Positions 11,041 to 22,637 are shown, counted from the stretch's first letter. The stretch: 64,000 nt of DNA from Cyclaneusma minus (GCA_037179335.1 JAKZHN010000021.1:124001-188000), one strand, 5' to 3'. Notes: generated by a model not told the origin, from the sequence alone. Made by a program: numbers and translations.

Positions 11041-11413
11041 AGCATAAACGCGAGCTCGCCATCGTAAGGAGTAGGCTGTGAGTCGAAATACCACATAGGC
11101 TCCTTCTTCTCGTCGTCGTCGTCGTCGGATTCCGGAGAATAGGGCTTTTCTTCAGCCTCCTTATCTCCGTCGTATTCGTCACCAAGCTCATCCCTCGCCT
11201 TCCTCTCATCTGCCATATCCTCGTGGTTCGCCCTCGTATCTCCAACCCAATTCTTTGAATCTTAGGCTTAAGAACCAGGTAGGGTATAGACAACACCTGC
11301 CCCGAATTTGTCCTCTTCATTCTTTGGTACAAGAAAGATTCCACCCTGGATTGAATAGGCTGAGTATGGATCTGGTGGTGAACCCAGCTCTCTTCAGATT
11401 TGGGGATTGTGGA

Positions 11414-12531
11414 TTACATGGGACGCTACAAAAGGTGTATGTTAGCAAGTCTAATATCAAGGAAAGGAGGAGTGTCAAGAGACTGACCATGGTGTTATTG
11501 CGGAGATTCATGCTGGCAAGGCGGGCGGCGATCTGTGCCTCTGGGTCGATGGCGGCTGCGGGGGCGGCGAAGTCAGGAATGTTTTCGTCCTCGTCCATGC
11601 TATCCTCATCCATGTCTACGTCCATGTCTCCAGCATCCAATTCGTCGTGCTCCTCATGCTCAGTTCCGGCTTCCTCAACATCCTCCTCAATCTCATCTCC
11701 ATCACTGTCCTCCTCCTCGGCCTCCTCCCAGAATTGATCAAACGCCAAGCCCAAGTGGACAACTTCCCGCCACTGGGGAGGGTTAACCCCGTAGGCTCCA
11801 GCGAACACGAGATCCCGCAAGCGCGCCCAGATATCCGTAGCCGTTCTCAATTCGCCCAGACTCTTCTTCCAGCCGCCCAACGCATCTGCCACAAGAACCA
11901 ACGACTTCAGGCGAATGAAAGGTGAAATGCCCGGCTGTTTGAGGAGTAGTCGAGTCGTGATAACGCATGTGGCTTGTTGAGAGCCGCGGCGTGCTGCGTC
12001 GTACAGCTGGACGCAGGCGGCGAAGGCTGCCTCGTAGCATTGATCTTCCTGCAGCGAGTCCTCGTGGTCTTGTCTCAGCTATGTCCACATCTGCATCAGT
12101 TGAGGCAGATATTTGCCCCAATTGGCAATTTCACGCCACTTTGGACGGTCCTGCCAGACTCCGTTGGCAAATTGATCGCGCAACAACAACCAGATCTTCC
12201 TAGCCTCTCTCAATTGAACCATCCTCTCGCTACCCTCCATCATGCTTGAAACGAGCCACAGGGTGTCGAATCGAAGGACACATGGAAGACGCGTCTCGGC
12301 CAGGATTTGTCGACCTGCAGCGATACATTCGGGGTTTCCGCCGAGGAAATCGGCGGTAGACTTAATGTAGAGCTTGACAAATTCGTTGCAGGCGACTTCG
12401 TAGCGGTCGTATTCTTCGTTTGAGATCCAGACGAAGTTTCCATTGAGGTCGGGGTGGGTACGGCCAATGCTGGCGGTGTCATTGCCTGGCGCGCTGTGGT
12501 ACTGGGCTGCCATCGTGCTTGGTGGGTCCAT
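11414..12531 (-). pseudogene. Two-repeat paralog with in-frame TAG
   Basis: Frame from ATG 12531 to 11488, intron 11487-11426 (starts GTCAGT, branch GCTAAC, ends TTTTGTAG), last exon 11425-11414 coding RPM and stop. The same frame is open throughout except for one TAG at 12081-12079 (codon 151). After it the frame continues into the second helical module (CYEAAFAACVQLYDAA...ATCVITTRLLL), an acidic tail and the conserved end SMNLRNNTM. Both modules carry a PxWRE-type helix (RPKWREIANW and PPQWREVVHL), so the region around the stop is real coding sequence and not an intron. An alternative splice that removes the stop (GTGAAA donor) shifts the frame. Translation may end at 150 residues, read through, or the gene may be dead. 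CAG to TAG by RIP would explain it. Confidence 0.65.
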
Positions 12532-12639
12532 CTTGAATGGTGTTGCGCGATGGATCGTATGTCCTCTAGTTCGGAGGTATAATGATGAGGAAGGCGAGGA
12601 CGGCTGCGTTCCCAAGATTAGAATTGAGGCCAAACTTTG

Positions 12640-13150
12640 GCAAGCGCAATAAGTTGCAAATACTTCCCAAAGCATATTAATTTCCATACAATGCACGGCG
12701 CAAAAAATCGAGAATGGAAGAATTTGTATAATTCCGGGATATTGCAACAAAATGCTAAAAATAGAGAAGGCAGGGACCAATCTAATATTAAAAGCGCTTA
12801 CGGCTTGGGCGTGGCCGCTGGGAAAATGCGTATTTGCTTGGCGCGTTTATTAAAATTAAATGGAAATGTTCTGGCGGTAACGACGAGAGAATTATTGGCT
12901 CGATAGTGGAAAAATGGCTATAAAAAAGCAGATAGCTAGTATTTGTTCTAAAATAATAAATAAAGCTTTCGACTAAAGCCAAAAATAACTGTTAGGGGAT
13001 CGCAAAGGCTAAAATCTATATCGTTTGCAATTCCTTTATAGCAGCGCAAGTACCCCGTGGCATAAAATTGCTTGGACTGGTTCGTCGAAAAAGCAGGCGG
13101 ATGGTTTAAGGAAATGACGGAGGGCGGTAAAGGAGGGAACAAAGAGGAAT
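12640..13150. repeat. AT-rich, RIP-like segment inserted upstream of the paralog
   Basis: Composition turns abruptly AT-rich, with runs such as TTATTAAAATTAAATGG and CTAAAATAATAAATAAAGC. It separates the start of the stop-containing paralog (12531) from the block at 13150-13320 that matches the upstream flank of the intact gene. I read it as an inserted, mutated element about 500 bp long; no terminal repeats were identified. Confidence 0.45.
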
Positions 13151-13375
13151 TAACAGCCGGTTGGCGAACTTTTCCTTTTATTTTGAGGATGGCGCTAAGC
13201 GGGAAACAAGCGATGTGTGGAAGCGCGCTGCGGTTGTGATATTCAGGAGGCCCGAATTTAAGCGGAGACAGAAGCCTTGCTGCTAGACATAGGTTTTTTG
13301 GGTACTGGTGAACTCTTTGGAAATTAAGAAGGTTCGAGCAAACTAACAGAGGCTTGGGATGACCGACAGAGCCCC

Positions 13376-13810
13376 CGAGTAACCATGCCGTGCTTGTAGA
13401 GATTCATGCTGGCGAAATTCGTGATGATCTGCGACTCTGGGACGCTGCTGGGGTCGGTGGGTGCGGAGGTTGCGGCGTTGGGAATGTTCTTGTCGGTGAT
13501 ATCTTTGTCCATTTCCTCGTCCACATCAACATCCATGTTCTGGTCCATCTCCTCGCCGCCATCTCCCTACTCGTCTTCGCTATCCTCCTCGTTCAGATCC
13601 TAACACACTCCTCGCTTGGCCCATCCCCAACCAGCTGCCTGACGACCAAACACAAGGCGGTCGATTTCAAATTCCATGTCAGCCAGATCAGCCTGCTGGC
13701 CACGCCTGAAATAACCTTCGACCTCGGCCAGATCCCGCAACTCCTCCCAGACATCCTGTTCGCTCCGGGATCGCTGGTGTCGGGAACGTTCTCATGGGCG
13801 GACAATGCTT
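13376..13810 (-). pseudogene. Relic of a third two-repeat gene copy
   Basis: Read leftward from about 13760, one frame gives QDVWEELRDLAEVEGYFRRG, then a stop (TAG), then DLNEEDSEDE, a second TAG, GDGGEEMDQNMDVDVDEEMD and the family end ITNFASMNLYKHGM near 13383. This parallels the C-terminal half of the intact gene (acidic tail MDVEMEENSMDED, then IASMNIHNTM). A frameshift lies upstream near 13760, and the N-terminal module is not recognisable. After the final ATG the donor base pattern (GTTACT) is weak. Confidence 0.6.
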
Positions 13811-16092
13811 CCGCCTCCGCAGCAGCAGTGCGTGCAGCCTCCTCCAGTTCCCTCTTCTTGATGTGCTGGTTGCGCCTCGATCAAGGCAAGCTATCTCTTA
13901 CCCCAGTCTCCCGAAACCAGGGCTCTGGAATTCGGACGAATTCATCGTTCATAATCCACGCCAACTTTGTGGGGATAGCTTTCTTGTCATGAGATCGCCT
14001 TTCTGTCTGCCGGCTTCTACGACCAAAATATAAAGTCTTTGAGCCCACTTGAGTGTTGAGTAGTATATGTATGACATGAAAGGAAAAGCTGGGTCTTAGC
14101 TGCAAGGGAAATATGATTTTATAGTATACACCGTCTACCATCGCTCACATGTAGCGCCAAGGAAGTTTCAACTCTCAGAGCGAAGAAAAATGACAATCAA
14201 CACGAAAGACAGCTATACAGGCATATAGACTTCTCGACTAGTTCATGTCACTTGAAGGAGCAGAAGACAAATCTGGAGTCCGAGCATCGGAGCACAGGCT
14301 TGTTGAGTATTTGCAAAGTTCAATTGAAAAAGGAGTAGGATCATTCGTCGAAGTCATGAGGGCTACAAGCAAAGTTTGCAGAGGAATCAATGATCAGAAT
14401 CTTCAACAACGGAAGCACAAACCACGTACAAATGCTCGCAATTTTTCGCACGTTACCGGTGGAAGATCCAACCCTCAAACTCCCTTTTGCAGATCCGGAT
14501 GCCGCTAACCGTCGAGTTCAGCCTTTGGAATTCATCAAGCCAAGCGTACCAGGACCTTGGGGCTGGTCATTTCCAAGTGCTGCTGTCAACAGCCTGGTGC
14601 ACCGAGAATCGTGACATCGTCTCTACTCCGGTGCAGTCAGGGTCTGCGGCTAGAAAACGCGAAGGTCTCAGGAGCCTCACTTGATTCCTCAGTTTCAAAT
14701 CCTCACGCACGTGACTTGGCTGGAAGCTAAACCACGGTAGGTTTAGTCTGAGTTTTCGTCGACTCCGCTGGACCCTTGGCGCCGTTCCTGCACTTCGCAC
14801 GTCATCGCACGTCGCTCCAAGCACGGGTTTTCGAGCGCTGCTGTCCGCCGACACTGGACGTCTGACTTTTCCAGCTTTTTTCCGAGTTTCTGACATTTGC
14901 GCTCGGGTTTTGAAGAGGGAATGCGAATGTCTCGCAGATTCAATGGTTTGACAGGAAGGATTCTGTGCACATCTGTGGCAGTCGCACAAGTCATCCATCG
15001 AGATGCCCCCACATCTGATTCTGCTTATCGTGAGACAGCTCCTCGGATCTTCATGCAAGGCGGTTCTGGACCTGGGACTGGAATCCTGAATATGCACTCA
15101 GCCCAGCCGCCGACACGTTGTTGCAGGCGGGCTTGCGGTGGTGTGGGTGCCAGAGATCTGGGAACTGCACATGTGCTGGAGAAGTGCTGGAGAAGTGCTG
15201 GAGAATTCCTCACGTTGCGTTAGGAAAGCCAAATGGATGCGGCGAGAGTAGTTTCTTAGCAAAGCACCAGCTCTCTTTGACCCTAGCACGCTATTCCTTT
15301 GATGCCATTCTCCATCGACGTCGAGACGTCATTTGGGAGCTTCAAGATAGGTGAGTAGATCAATTGGATATGTTCCTGAGAGGCCTGTCGCGAACTGGGC
15401 GAAGTCAAATGGGCCGGTCGAACCTTCGCAGCAATTGACTCTGGTTAGCCACGGTGACGGAAAAGTTTAATCGAGAAGGCTTCTTCACTTGAAATGGCTC
15501 ATCCATTCATCATTATTCCCGAGCATGAAGCCTGTGTTTGCCACTGTCGTTTCCCATGTGAGCTGCAGCCTGCTTTGCGCCCGGCTTGATGTTAAAGCCG
15601 TTATTGACCAGATTTTCAGCTAGCAAGACGATCGACACCCAACGGTGGGCGGCTTAGAGGCCAAGCTCCGCTTTTAGAGCTGCCCAAAGACGTCGCAACC
15701 TGTCAAGAAACACAAAAGCCTTTCACCACCGCGCTACCACAATTCGCCCGTACCGATTCTCCTTGGCATCTAGAATCTCCATCTGGCCCCGGACGTCGCC
15801 TTCAGCTGCCTAGCACCCGTGCCGCTCAGCAGCCTCAGCCCGCGCCTCGACCTCGAGCAACCTTTAAATCCTTCAACATCGCCCAGCTTTTGCGACCACC
15901 ACTTATCGGCTCTTTCTCAGAATTTCCCCCTTCGTGCTCAATCTCCCCTCCAGCCCGCCCACGAGAGATAACTCCTCGTGTGCGCGCTTCTCCTCAGAGA
16001 GCTTTTACCTCAATACCGCAATTAATGCCGTCCGGTCTAATCGCCTTCACGCCTTCCCATTACGAGCCCGTCTACCATTTTCCCTCTAGAAA
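13811..16092. other. Long intergenic region before the transporter
   Basis: No gene is supported; several frames of 60-180 codons occur but show no family motifs. A short direct repeat, GTGCTGGAGAA three times, sits at about 15174-15206. From 15700 to 16090 the sequence is pyrimidine-rich with the look of a promoter and leader for the transporter that starts at 16093. Confidence 0.45.
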
Positions 16093-17969
16093 ATGGCGCT
16101 GAATAACGAGGCCGACAAAATGAACGACTACAACAACAATCCGGATCAACCATATGGTGACGAGAAGGATGTCGAGAAGGCCTCTCCATCTAATGATGCT
16201 GATCAACCCCAAGCCGCTACCTCGTCCTGGAAAGCGAGAGCTTTTGGCGGCAGCGGCATCAGGATCGGAAAACGAATCGCGCCCGTGCTGCCTCATTTGA
16301 CGCCCCCTTCAATCGCCGGTCAAGAGGCTTTGTGGGTGGTGGAATCCGATTCGGGAAGTGATATCTTGGGCAAGCAGTTGGAACTCGAGGCGGGAAATGC
16401 ACTACAGTACAGGACTTGCGGTTGGAAGAAGGTGAGGTTGAGACGTTGTCGCAAGCCGAGTGCGTGACTTCAGAGTGCAGAGATCGTGCGCCGAGAGGCC
16501 GCTTGCATTCTTCGGATGAACCACTCGGACTTTGTGCATGAAAAATCCGAAACTTGAAGCTAACGATCTATCCAGACGGCTGCTTTGCTGTTCTCCGAGT
16601 ATATTTGTTTGGCTATTATGTCATTTCCTTACTCGTACGCCTACCTTGGTCTTTTCCCGGGAATCCTCCTCACTATCGTCGTGGCTCTCCTGGTGCTCTA
16701 CACTTCCCTCATCGTTTGGTAAGTCACTTTCATCCAATGAAGTCAATTGCCATACTTACCATATTCAGGGAATTCTGTCTTCGCCACCCGGAAGTCCGCG
16801 ATGTCTGTGACATTGGTCAGATGCTCTTTTGGAATTCTCCATGGGCTTGGTACGCGACGGCTTTCATGTTCATTCTGAATAACACTTTTATTCAGGTAAG
16901 TCCTCAGATATTCTGAGCCGCCTAGTCGTGATACCGTCCAAGAATTTCAAGCTAACAATCCTAGGGACTTCACGTTTTGACTAGCGCCAAGTATTTGAAC
17001 ACCATGACTGATGGCGGACTGTGCACTGTCAGCTTCGCTGTCATCGCAGCTGTCGTTTGCTGGGTCTTCTCTCTCCCACGTACCTTCAGCAGTCTAGCCA
17101 AGCTTGCAACCGTCTCGGCCTTCTTTACCTTCATCTCAGTCTTACTTGCAGCCATCTTCGCCGGCATCGAGGCCGAGCCCGCTGCCTATACCGGAGCAGC
17201 CCCCATCGTGACAGCTTTCCCTCCCAAGGGCAAAGGCATTGGTTTCATCGAAGGCCTCAACGCTTTCTTGAACATCAGCTACACTTTCATCGGCCAAATC
17301 ACCATCCCGTCTTTCATCGCCGAGATGCGCGAACCCCGTGATTTCCCCAAGGCCTTGTGGGTAGTCACCATCGCCGAAATCATCGTCTTTTGTTGCGTCG
17401 GCGGCGTGATCTACGGTTACACTGGCTTCAACTACAACACGGCGCCTGCATTCGGCTCCCTGGGCAATGAAATCTACAAGAAAGTGTCCTTCTCGTTCAT
17501 GATCCCTACACTGATCTTCCTAGGCGTATTGTACGCCTCGGTCAGCGCCCGTTTCATCTTCTTCCGCATCTTCGACAACACGCGCCACAAGACTGAACAC
17601 ACAGTCGTCGGCTGGGCTGCCTGGGCCGGCATCCTAGCACTGACCTGGATCGGCGCCTTCATCATCGCCGAGGTAATCCCATTCTTCAGCGACTTGCTCT
17701 CGCTCATGTCGTCGCTCTTCGACTCCTTCTTCGGCTTCATCTTTTGGGGCGTGGCATATATTCGCATGCGACGAACAGATGGTGGCATACAGTGGTTGCG
17801 GAGCAATACGACGGCGGGCTACGTGGAGCTGGCTTTCAACGTTTTCATCATCTGCATTGGCTTGTTTTTCCTGAGCGCGGGAACGTATGTTAGTGTGGAA
17901 GCTATCATTCAGAGCTATGCCGCTGGGAATGTTGCGGGGGTGTTTACGTGTGCTAGTAATGGTCTTTAG
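16093..17969 (+). CDS. Amino-acid transporter (AAAP/Aa_trans family)
   Basis: Four exons: 16093-16431, 16576-16718, 16769-16895, 16965-17969. The introns are 144, 50 and 69 nt with canonical ends (GTAAGT twice; GCTAACAATCCTAG at the third), phases agree, and the product is 537 residues. After a hydrophilic N-terminus with acidic and Asn-rich stretches comes the family signature NALQYRTCGWKKTAALLFSE, then about eleven hydrophobic segments. Examples are ICLAIMSFPYSYLGLFPGIL, ALNAFLNISYTFIGQITIPSF with the ExREPxDFPKAL loop, and the final VFIICIGLFFLSAGTYVSVE. This layout matches fungal neutral amino-acid permeases of the Mtr type, which work at the plasma membrane as proton symporters. Substrate range cannot be read from the sequence. 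Third-position C/G bias is strong in the last exon, suggesting high expression. Confidence 0.9.
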
Positions 17970-18988
17970 AGGCCTTCGGTGCCTGCTTTTTGTTTTACAA
18001 GCACTTATTCTATTAGGGATAGTATTGCATGGTTGGGAGGCGCAAGAGATGGATATTACGATTTCGAATGACGGCAATCCGGGTAATGCTTCGGCACGAG
18101 AATGTGCCAAAATTGGTCTCTGTTGGACATTGGAAAATACCAAGGAAGCTGGAATAGCAAGACAAGGGATGAGAGTCATTTGGCTCTTGGACGTTTCAGC
18201 GTTCGTTTTGATTAACGACCTTGGAGATTGAACAGCTCAATATTAGCTTGAAGACTGCTTGATCCTCGTTTTGACAAAAGCTCCCTTCTGGCTACGTAGC
18301 GAGGTTTGCTTCCTCTCTGAGGGATGTGGAACATAGCGAAATCAGATTTATACCCCAATTCAAGGATATGGCCCTTCGACGTTGATGCGTTTTGGAAGCT
18401 GAGACTGGAGCATTTCCTAGCGCCTGATAACACGCTCATGAATTGACAACTTTGGAAGGACGTGAGAGCATTTCAGCTTGTGAAAATGCGGGGAGACGAT
18501 CATGGTGGGGCAGCAGTCAGCCTCAAGGTGACACAAACACCGGCCAAGACTGTGATGCAATTCCCAGATTGCGGGACAATCAAGCTTCACAGACGGTCCA
18601 GACCTCCCAAAATGCCAAAAATCCGTCTTTCCGCCTATGCACACGCTCGCTCTCAACCTACAGCAGTCCCCTGTGACTCAAAACGCCATCTATGGATTTT
18701 CCGCGCTGCAAAGTTGAGAAATCCTGTCCATAACTAAGGGTCAGTGTATCCTCGGCTCCAGCTGGAAGAACTCGCAGGATTCGCCGTGACATCATAGTAG
18801 TATTCCATCCACTGCCCCCTCAGTACGCTCCACATCCCGTACAAGCCAAATAAACATCTTTCCAAAAACCACATATATCTCTGATCATCTCATCCCCTCC
18901 GCCGGACCGCCAGTCCCAGAAATACATTTCCTCTTTCTCCATTCACTCTTCATTCCCCTTACTCCTTTACCCCATCATATTCGTCAAA
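17970..18988. other. Intergenic region between transporter and HD hydrolase
   Basis: No supported gene. 18840-18985 is rich in C and T (CTCATCCCCTCCGCCGGACC, CTCCTTTACCCCATC) and ends in CAAAATGG, consistent with a promoter and leader for the gene at 18989. Confidence 0.5.
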
Positions 18989-20254
18989 ATGGCAGAACAA
19001 ACAAACCAACAACAGCGCCTCGAACAAAACGTCTCCGATTACGGCTGGACAGCCGTCCCTCGCGATTTGGATGAGTTGCTCAAGACAATAGCGACGGTGA
19101 AAGCCGAGCCTGCGGATTTTACGACTGAGCAGCTAGGAATGCCGGATACGGAGTTGGTGAGGAGGACGAGAGGGTTTGCGGAGAGGGAATTGCCGGTGGA
19201 TACGTTTAATCATTCGATGCGGGTGTATTATTTTGGTAAGTGGGGAGTTTTTTTGGATGTTTGAATTTCTGGATGGAGCGGTGGGGATGGGGATGGGGGA
19301 TGTTGGGATGTCTGAGTCGTTGATAAGGGAAAACAGAATGGATGGATGCCTAGTTTGAATACTCCAGGCCCGCGAAGCCCCAAGTCGAAAGTGGTGAATT
19401 GAGATTTTATGGTCTTCCGCGTCACATCTCTTGCTCCTTGCTCATTTCAGCTATTCAGTTTTTTCTCTGTCTTTCTGTCCTCTCCCACTCAACTCAACCC
19501 TCCCCTCTCAACCCTCCCCTCCCCCTCACAAAACCCCAGTTCCCACACAAAACCGCGCTCTAACCCTCCATGCCCCCACAGGAATGGCAATCCTCTGCAC
19601 ACACTTCCACTCCCTCTGCGCCCCCTCCCCCTCCCCAACACTCGCCGAAACGTACCTCCTCACCTCCCTCCTCCACGACCTAGGCACCGCGCCCCAAAAC
19701 CTCTCCCTATCCTCTTCCTTCCTATCTTTCGAATTCCACGGCGCCATGCTCGCTTTAAAGACTCTACACGAGGATTTCCAGGCGCCGAAACCGCAGGCTG
19801 AGGCTGTGTGCGAAGCGATCATCAGACATCAGGATCTGGGCACTGTAGGCAAGATTAGTTTCGTTGGTGCGCTTATCCAATTGGCTACGACTTTCGGTAA
19901 GTTTGCCCCTGAGTTTGCGAACACGCTCTCACCGAGCATATTGAATTGCCCTTTAGGTACCTAAATTTGCAGCAGTTTGCAGGCTGTTGTGGTTGGTGAA
20001 GCGCTTTTGCTGATTGTGGAAATGTTTGTGGAATTATAGATAACATGGGCGAGCACCCAGAGCTAGTAAGCAAAGGCACGATTGAGAAGATCGTAGAGGC
20101 GTATCCGAGGAAGAAATGGAGTAGCTGCTTTGCGGCTACGATTCGCAAGGAGAATGGTACGAGGCCGTGGGCGCATACGACGCATTTGGGCGAAAAGGAG
20201 TTTCCGGAGGGCGTGGAGGGGAATGAGCTGATGAAGCCTTATGATGATCAGTAA
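18989..20254 (+). CDS. Cyanamide hydratase-like HD-domain protein
   Basis: Exons 18989-19235, 19582-19896 and 20040-20254; 258 residues. All donors are GTAAGT. The first intron is long (346 nt) for this window. HD-domain metal ligands appear in order: His75 in NHSMRVYYFGMAIL, His114-Asp115 in TSLLHDLGT, His135 in FEFHGAMLAL and His165 in IIRHQDLG. The remaining sequence (TFDNMGEHPELV, YPRKKWSSCFAATIRKE, PWAHTTHLGEKEFPE) follows the fungal cyanamide hydratase/Ddi2-type pattern, which converts cyanamide to urea with zinc. Length fits the family (about 250). No signal peptide, so cytosolic. Whether cyanamide is the real substrate here is inference from the family. Confidence 0.9.
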
Positions 20255-20484
20255 GGAAGGGCTGTTTGTCAGAGTTTATTCTGGTGTTTGGAGATATTGG
20301 ATTAAGGAATTTATGGAACTGTGAGGAGGGAGTGTTGTATAATTACCTGTGTGAGAAGAGGCGTATATTGAGAAAGTGGCGAACATTCTCTCCCTTTTTT
20401 GCTTGTTCCATAACCCAAAACTCTCAGGATTCTCAATTGAAACAATGCAATTACGCAAATATAAATCCTTTAGGCATAAAAAAA
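20255..20484. other. Spacer between HD hydrolase and repeat island
   Basis: Three-prime flank of the HD hydrolase; no gene seen. It becomes AT-rich as it approaches the inverted R1 repeat. Confidence 0.4.
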
Positions 20485-20665
20485 ATTGCTCTTTTAAAGG
20501 CAATTTCAATCGAATTTTCAAATTGCGTCTGAATTTATTAAAATAGGGTATATTAAATCTTGGTTAATTCGCTGTATTTACGTTTAAATTATAAGTTTAA
20601 AACATGCCTCTGCTTCCTAATCCTCTCGTCGCTTTCCCATTTGATTTCCGCGTCTAGAGAAAATA
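20485..20665 (-). repeat. Dispersed repeat R1, inverted RIP-mutated copy
   Basis: Reverse complement of the copy at about 22638-22850; shared stretches include GGCAATTTCAATCGAATTTTCAA and ATAGGGTATATTAAATC. The two copies face each other across about 2.0 kb that contains the tRNA-Ser gene. Confidence 0.75.
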
Positions 20666-20724
20666 TACAAAGCCGCAGCCAATACGAGCGCTCGGTTAGT
20701 TTATAAACAGGGGATTTGTAATTT

Positions 20725-21030
20725 TATTGCACGTCGACGAGTAAATATTTGCGCAAAGCAGTTGCGCCGGCTCCAAAGGCTCGGTTTAAAACAGTAGATA
20801 GCATATGGGGAGGGGCATTTCTATTTTACTTGTTGCACGTCGAGGAGTGCGCAGTGTTTGTGAACGTTCTCCTGGGCCGGCGTGGGCCTTGCGCGCATTT
20901 TTTTAAGCGCTCTAAGCCGCTAGTTTTGCAAGATACGCTAGAATATACAATGAATCTCCATCACTAAAAGCGTTTGCTTTGATTGAAAACTAATAGGTTT
21001 TGTTGCACGTCGACGAAAACTAGGCGCGCC
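20725..21030 (-). repeat. Three copies of a GTCGACGTGCAACAAAAC repeat
   Basis: Seen on the plus strand as TTTATTGCACGTCGACGAG (about 20729), TTGTTGCACGTCGAGGAGTG (about 20830) and GTTTTGTTGCACGTCGACGA (about 20998). The reverse complement matches copies at 30.29-30.48 kb. The copies here show T for C changes and sit in AT-rich sequence. Confidence 0.65.
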
Positions 21031-21626
21031 ACACACCGATTGAGTCAGAAATTTTATGGAGATTGCGAAAATAACGGATTTTATTTCTATACTAGCTTTT
21101 AGAAAGACGAAAGGGGGGATGCATAATTGCTAGTTTTTTTCTTTCTCTCTTTTTCTTTTTGAGCTGCGGATTCCAAACTAGGATGTTGGGGCGGTGCCAT
21201 AGGCGGGACGCTGGGGATGGAATCTGGAGATGTAGCTGATGCCGTACCCGCGAAACTGACACGTTAACTCCCCATGCATGCAGTACTGTGCAGGTCGAAG
21301 AGCGCTGTGTGGAGGGAGGGCTGCAGAGCGCACTCATTCTGCAAGTTTCAAGACCCATGGGATGGATGGGCGGAGCCCATGACTTCCAGATTCTTAGTCT
21401 CCGAGATCTCGTCGGGCTTGTTTCGCATTTGCTATGCAGAACTTCTGGGATTGCTTGGAGGACGGCGTCAAAAGGATTACGTTAGTGGATAGTGGGAGGA
21501 GCATTCTTGATGACATCTACCAGGTACATAGGTACCTAACATTAACAGCTCGCCGTGTTTGTGCACGATGATTCGCAAGGGCTTGGGAGAGAAAATGCGA
21601 TATTTCATCCACAGATATCAACAAAT

Positions 21627-21708
21627 GGCAGAATGTCCGAGAGGTCTAAGGAGTGTGACTCGAAATCACATACGTTCGCGTGCCAGAGTTCGAATCTCTG
21701 TTCTGTCG
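21627..21708 (+). tRNA. tRNA-Ser (anticodon CGA)
   Basis: 82 nt, no intron. Acceptor stem GGCAGAA pairs with TTCTGTC (one G-T pair) followed by discriminator G. D-arm TCC/GGA. Anticodon stem TGTGA/TCACA with loop CTCGAAA, anticodon CGA at 21661-21663, reading serine codon UCG. The long variable arm ACG-TTCG-CGT is typical of tRNA-Ser. T stem CAGAG/CTCTG with loop TTCGAAT. It is the only complete member among three related loci in this window and lies between inverted R1 repeats. Confidence 0.92.
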
Positions 21709-22020
21709 TATACTTTTTACTGCCTTCGTGTTTTGCGAGTTGGGAGATGGTTTTTTTTTGGAAAGGGCCAGTTACAAGCAAGAAAGGTAAGGTGATTCGG
21801 CTGAGCATAGCATAAACACAAGCTCCCCCGAGCACTTCTAACCCGGTCAGTCAAATGACTCAAATCTTGGGCGGAAAGAACCCGTGGGGTATTACTTAAT
21901 GCCTCTGCTCCGAATTTGTCCTCTTCTTGCTTTTCAAGAAAGGCACGGGATTCCACCGCGATTTTGGATAAGGTGAGGAATCTGGTGATGTACCCACCTC
22001 TCTTCGGATCTTCTCATTGG
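21709..22020 (+). repeat. Block after tRNA-Ser shared with the two-repeat gene flanks
   Basis: GTATACTTTTTACTGCC and TTGGAAAGGGCCAGTTACAAGCAAG match the flanks at 8560-8680 and 10930-11040. CCGAATTTGTCCTCTTC and GGATCTGGTG-like stretches match about 11300-11390, the last exon side of the stop-containing paralog. The gene itself is absent here: only about 600 bp separate this block from repeat R1, where the other copies hold about 1.2 kb of gene. Confidence 0.6.
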
Positions 22021-22637
22021 TCTTGCGATGCACCTCCCAGACTCCGAGCACGCACATGGCACTCATGTTTCAACTCTGCAGGAACATGTGGCACATCTAC
22101 ATAGCTGCGTAGCCGCATCTCGAGTCTCGACTTGACTCTAGAACCCCCCAATCACCTTCAGAAACAGATAGCCAAGCAGGGGAGAATAACCTAAGACCTC
22201 GTTATTGCAACAATGTTACCGGAGATGTCATGTTTACAAGAACACTCAAGACATGCAGAAAGTGAGAAGGTTCAAGTTGATTTTACTAGCAACGCCGTGC
22301 CCGGTCATTGGTGACCATTACTTTTCTTCCTCTTCAACCTGGCGAAGCTCGAACCCCATGACAGTGTCATGAAGTCTATCGTGCTGTTGTTTTGACCATT
22401 GGAGAGACAGATGTCCTGGGTCATGGGGTATCAAGGCTGGAGCGGCGCGCGCTGTTGGATTTGACAGTGAACTGATTTGTGGAGGTCAGCTTCGAGCAAA
22501 GCCCCATCTACCAAAGCCAGGGAGCCCAGGGCTTTGACCAAGCCAAGCTCCCGCACCACCTTTATGCATTCTTTGATCCGCGCCCTCTCCTCTTGCCTTT
22601 GCCGGAACCGAGAAAAGGGCGACAGAACGGGGGGACC

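Noticed and set aside
12079..12176. A 55-nt intron that would remove the TAG in the two-repeat paralog
   Set aside because: Donor GTGAAA is weak, the length shifts the frame, and the supposed intron codes a segment (WREIANW) conserved in the second module.
14567..15097. Minus-strand frame of 176 codons upstream of the transporter
   Set aside because: Residue pattern (SRHSHSLFKTRAQMSETRKKAGK) shows no family features and it overlaps other random frames.
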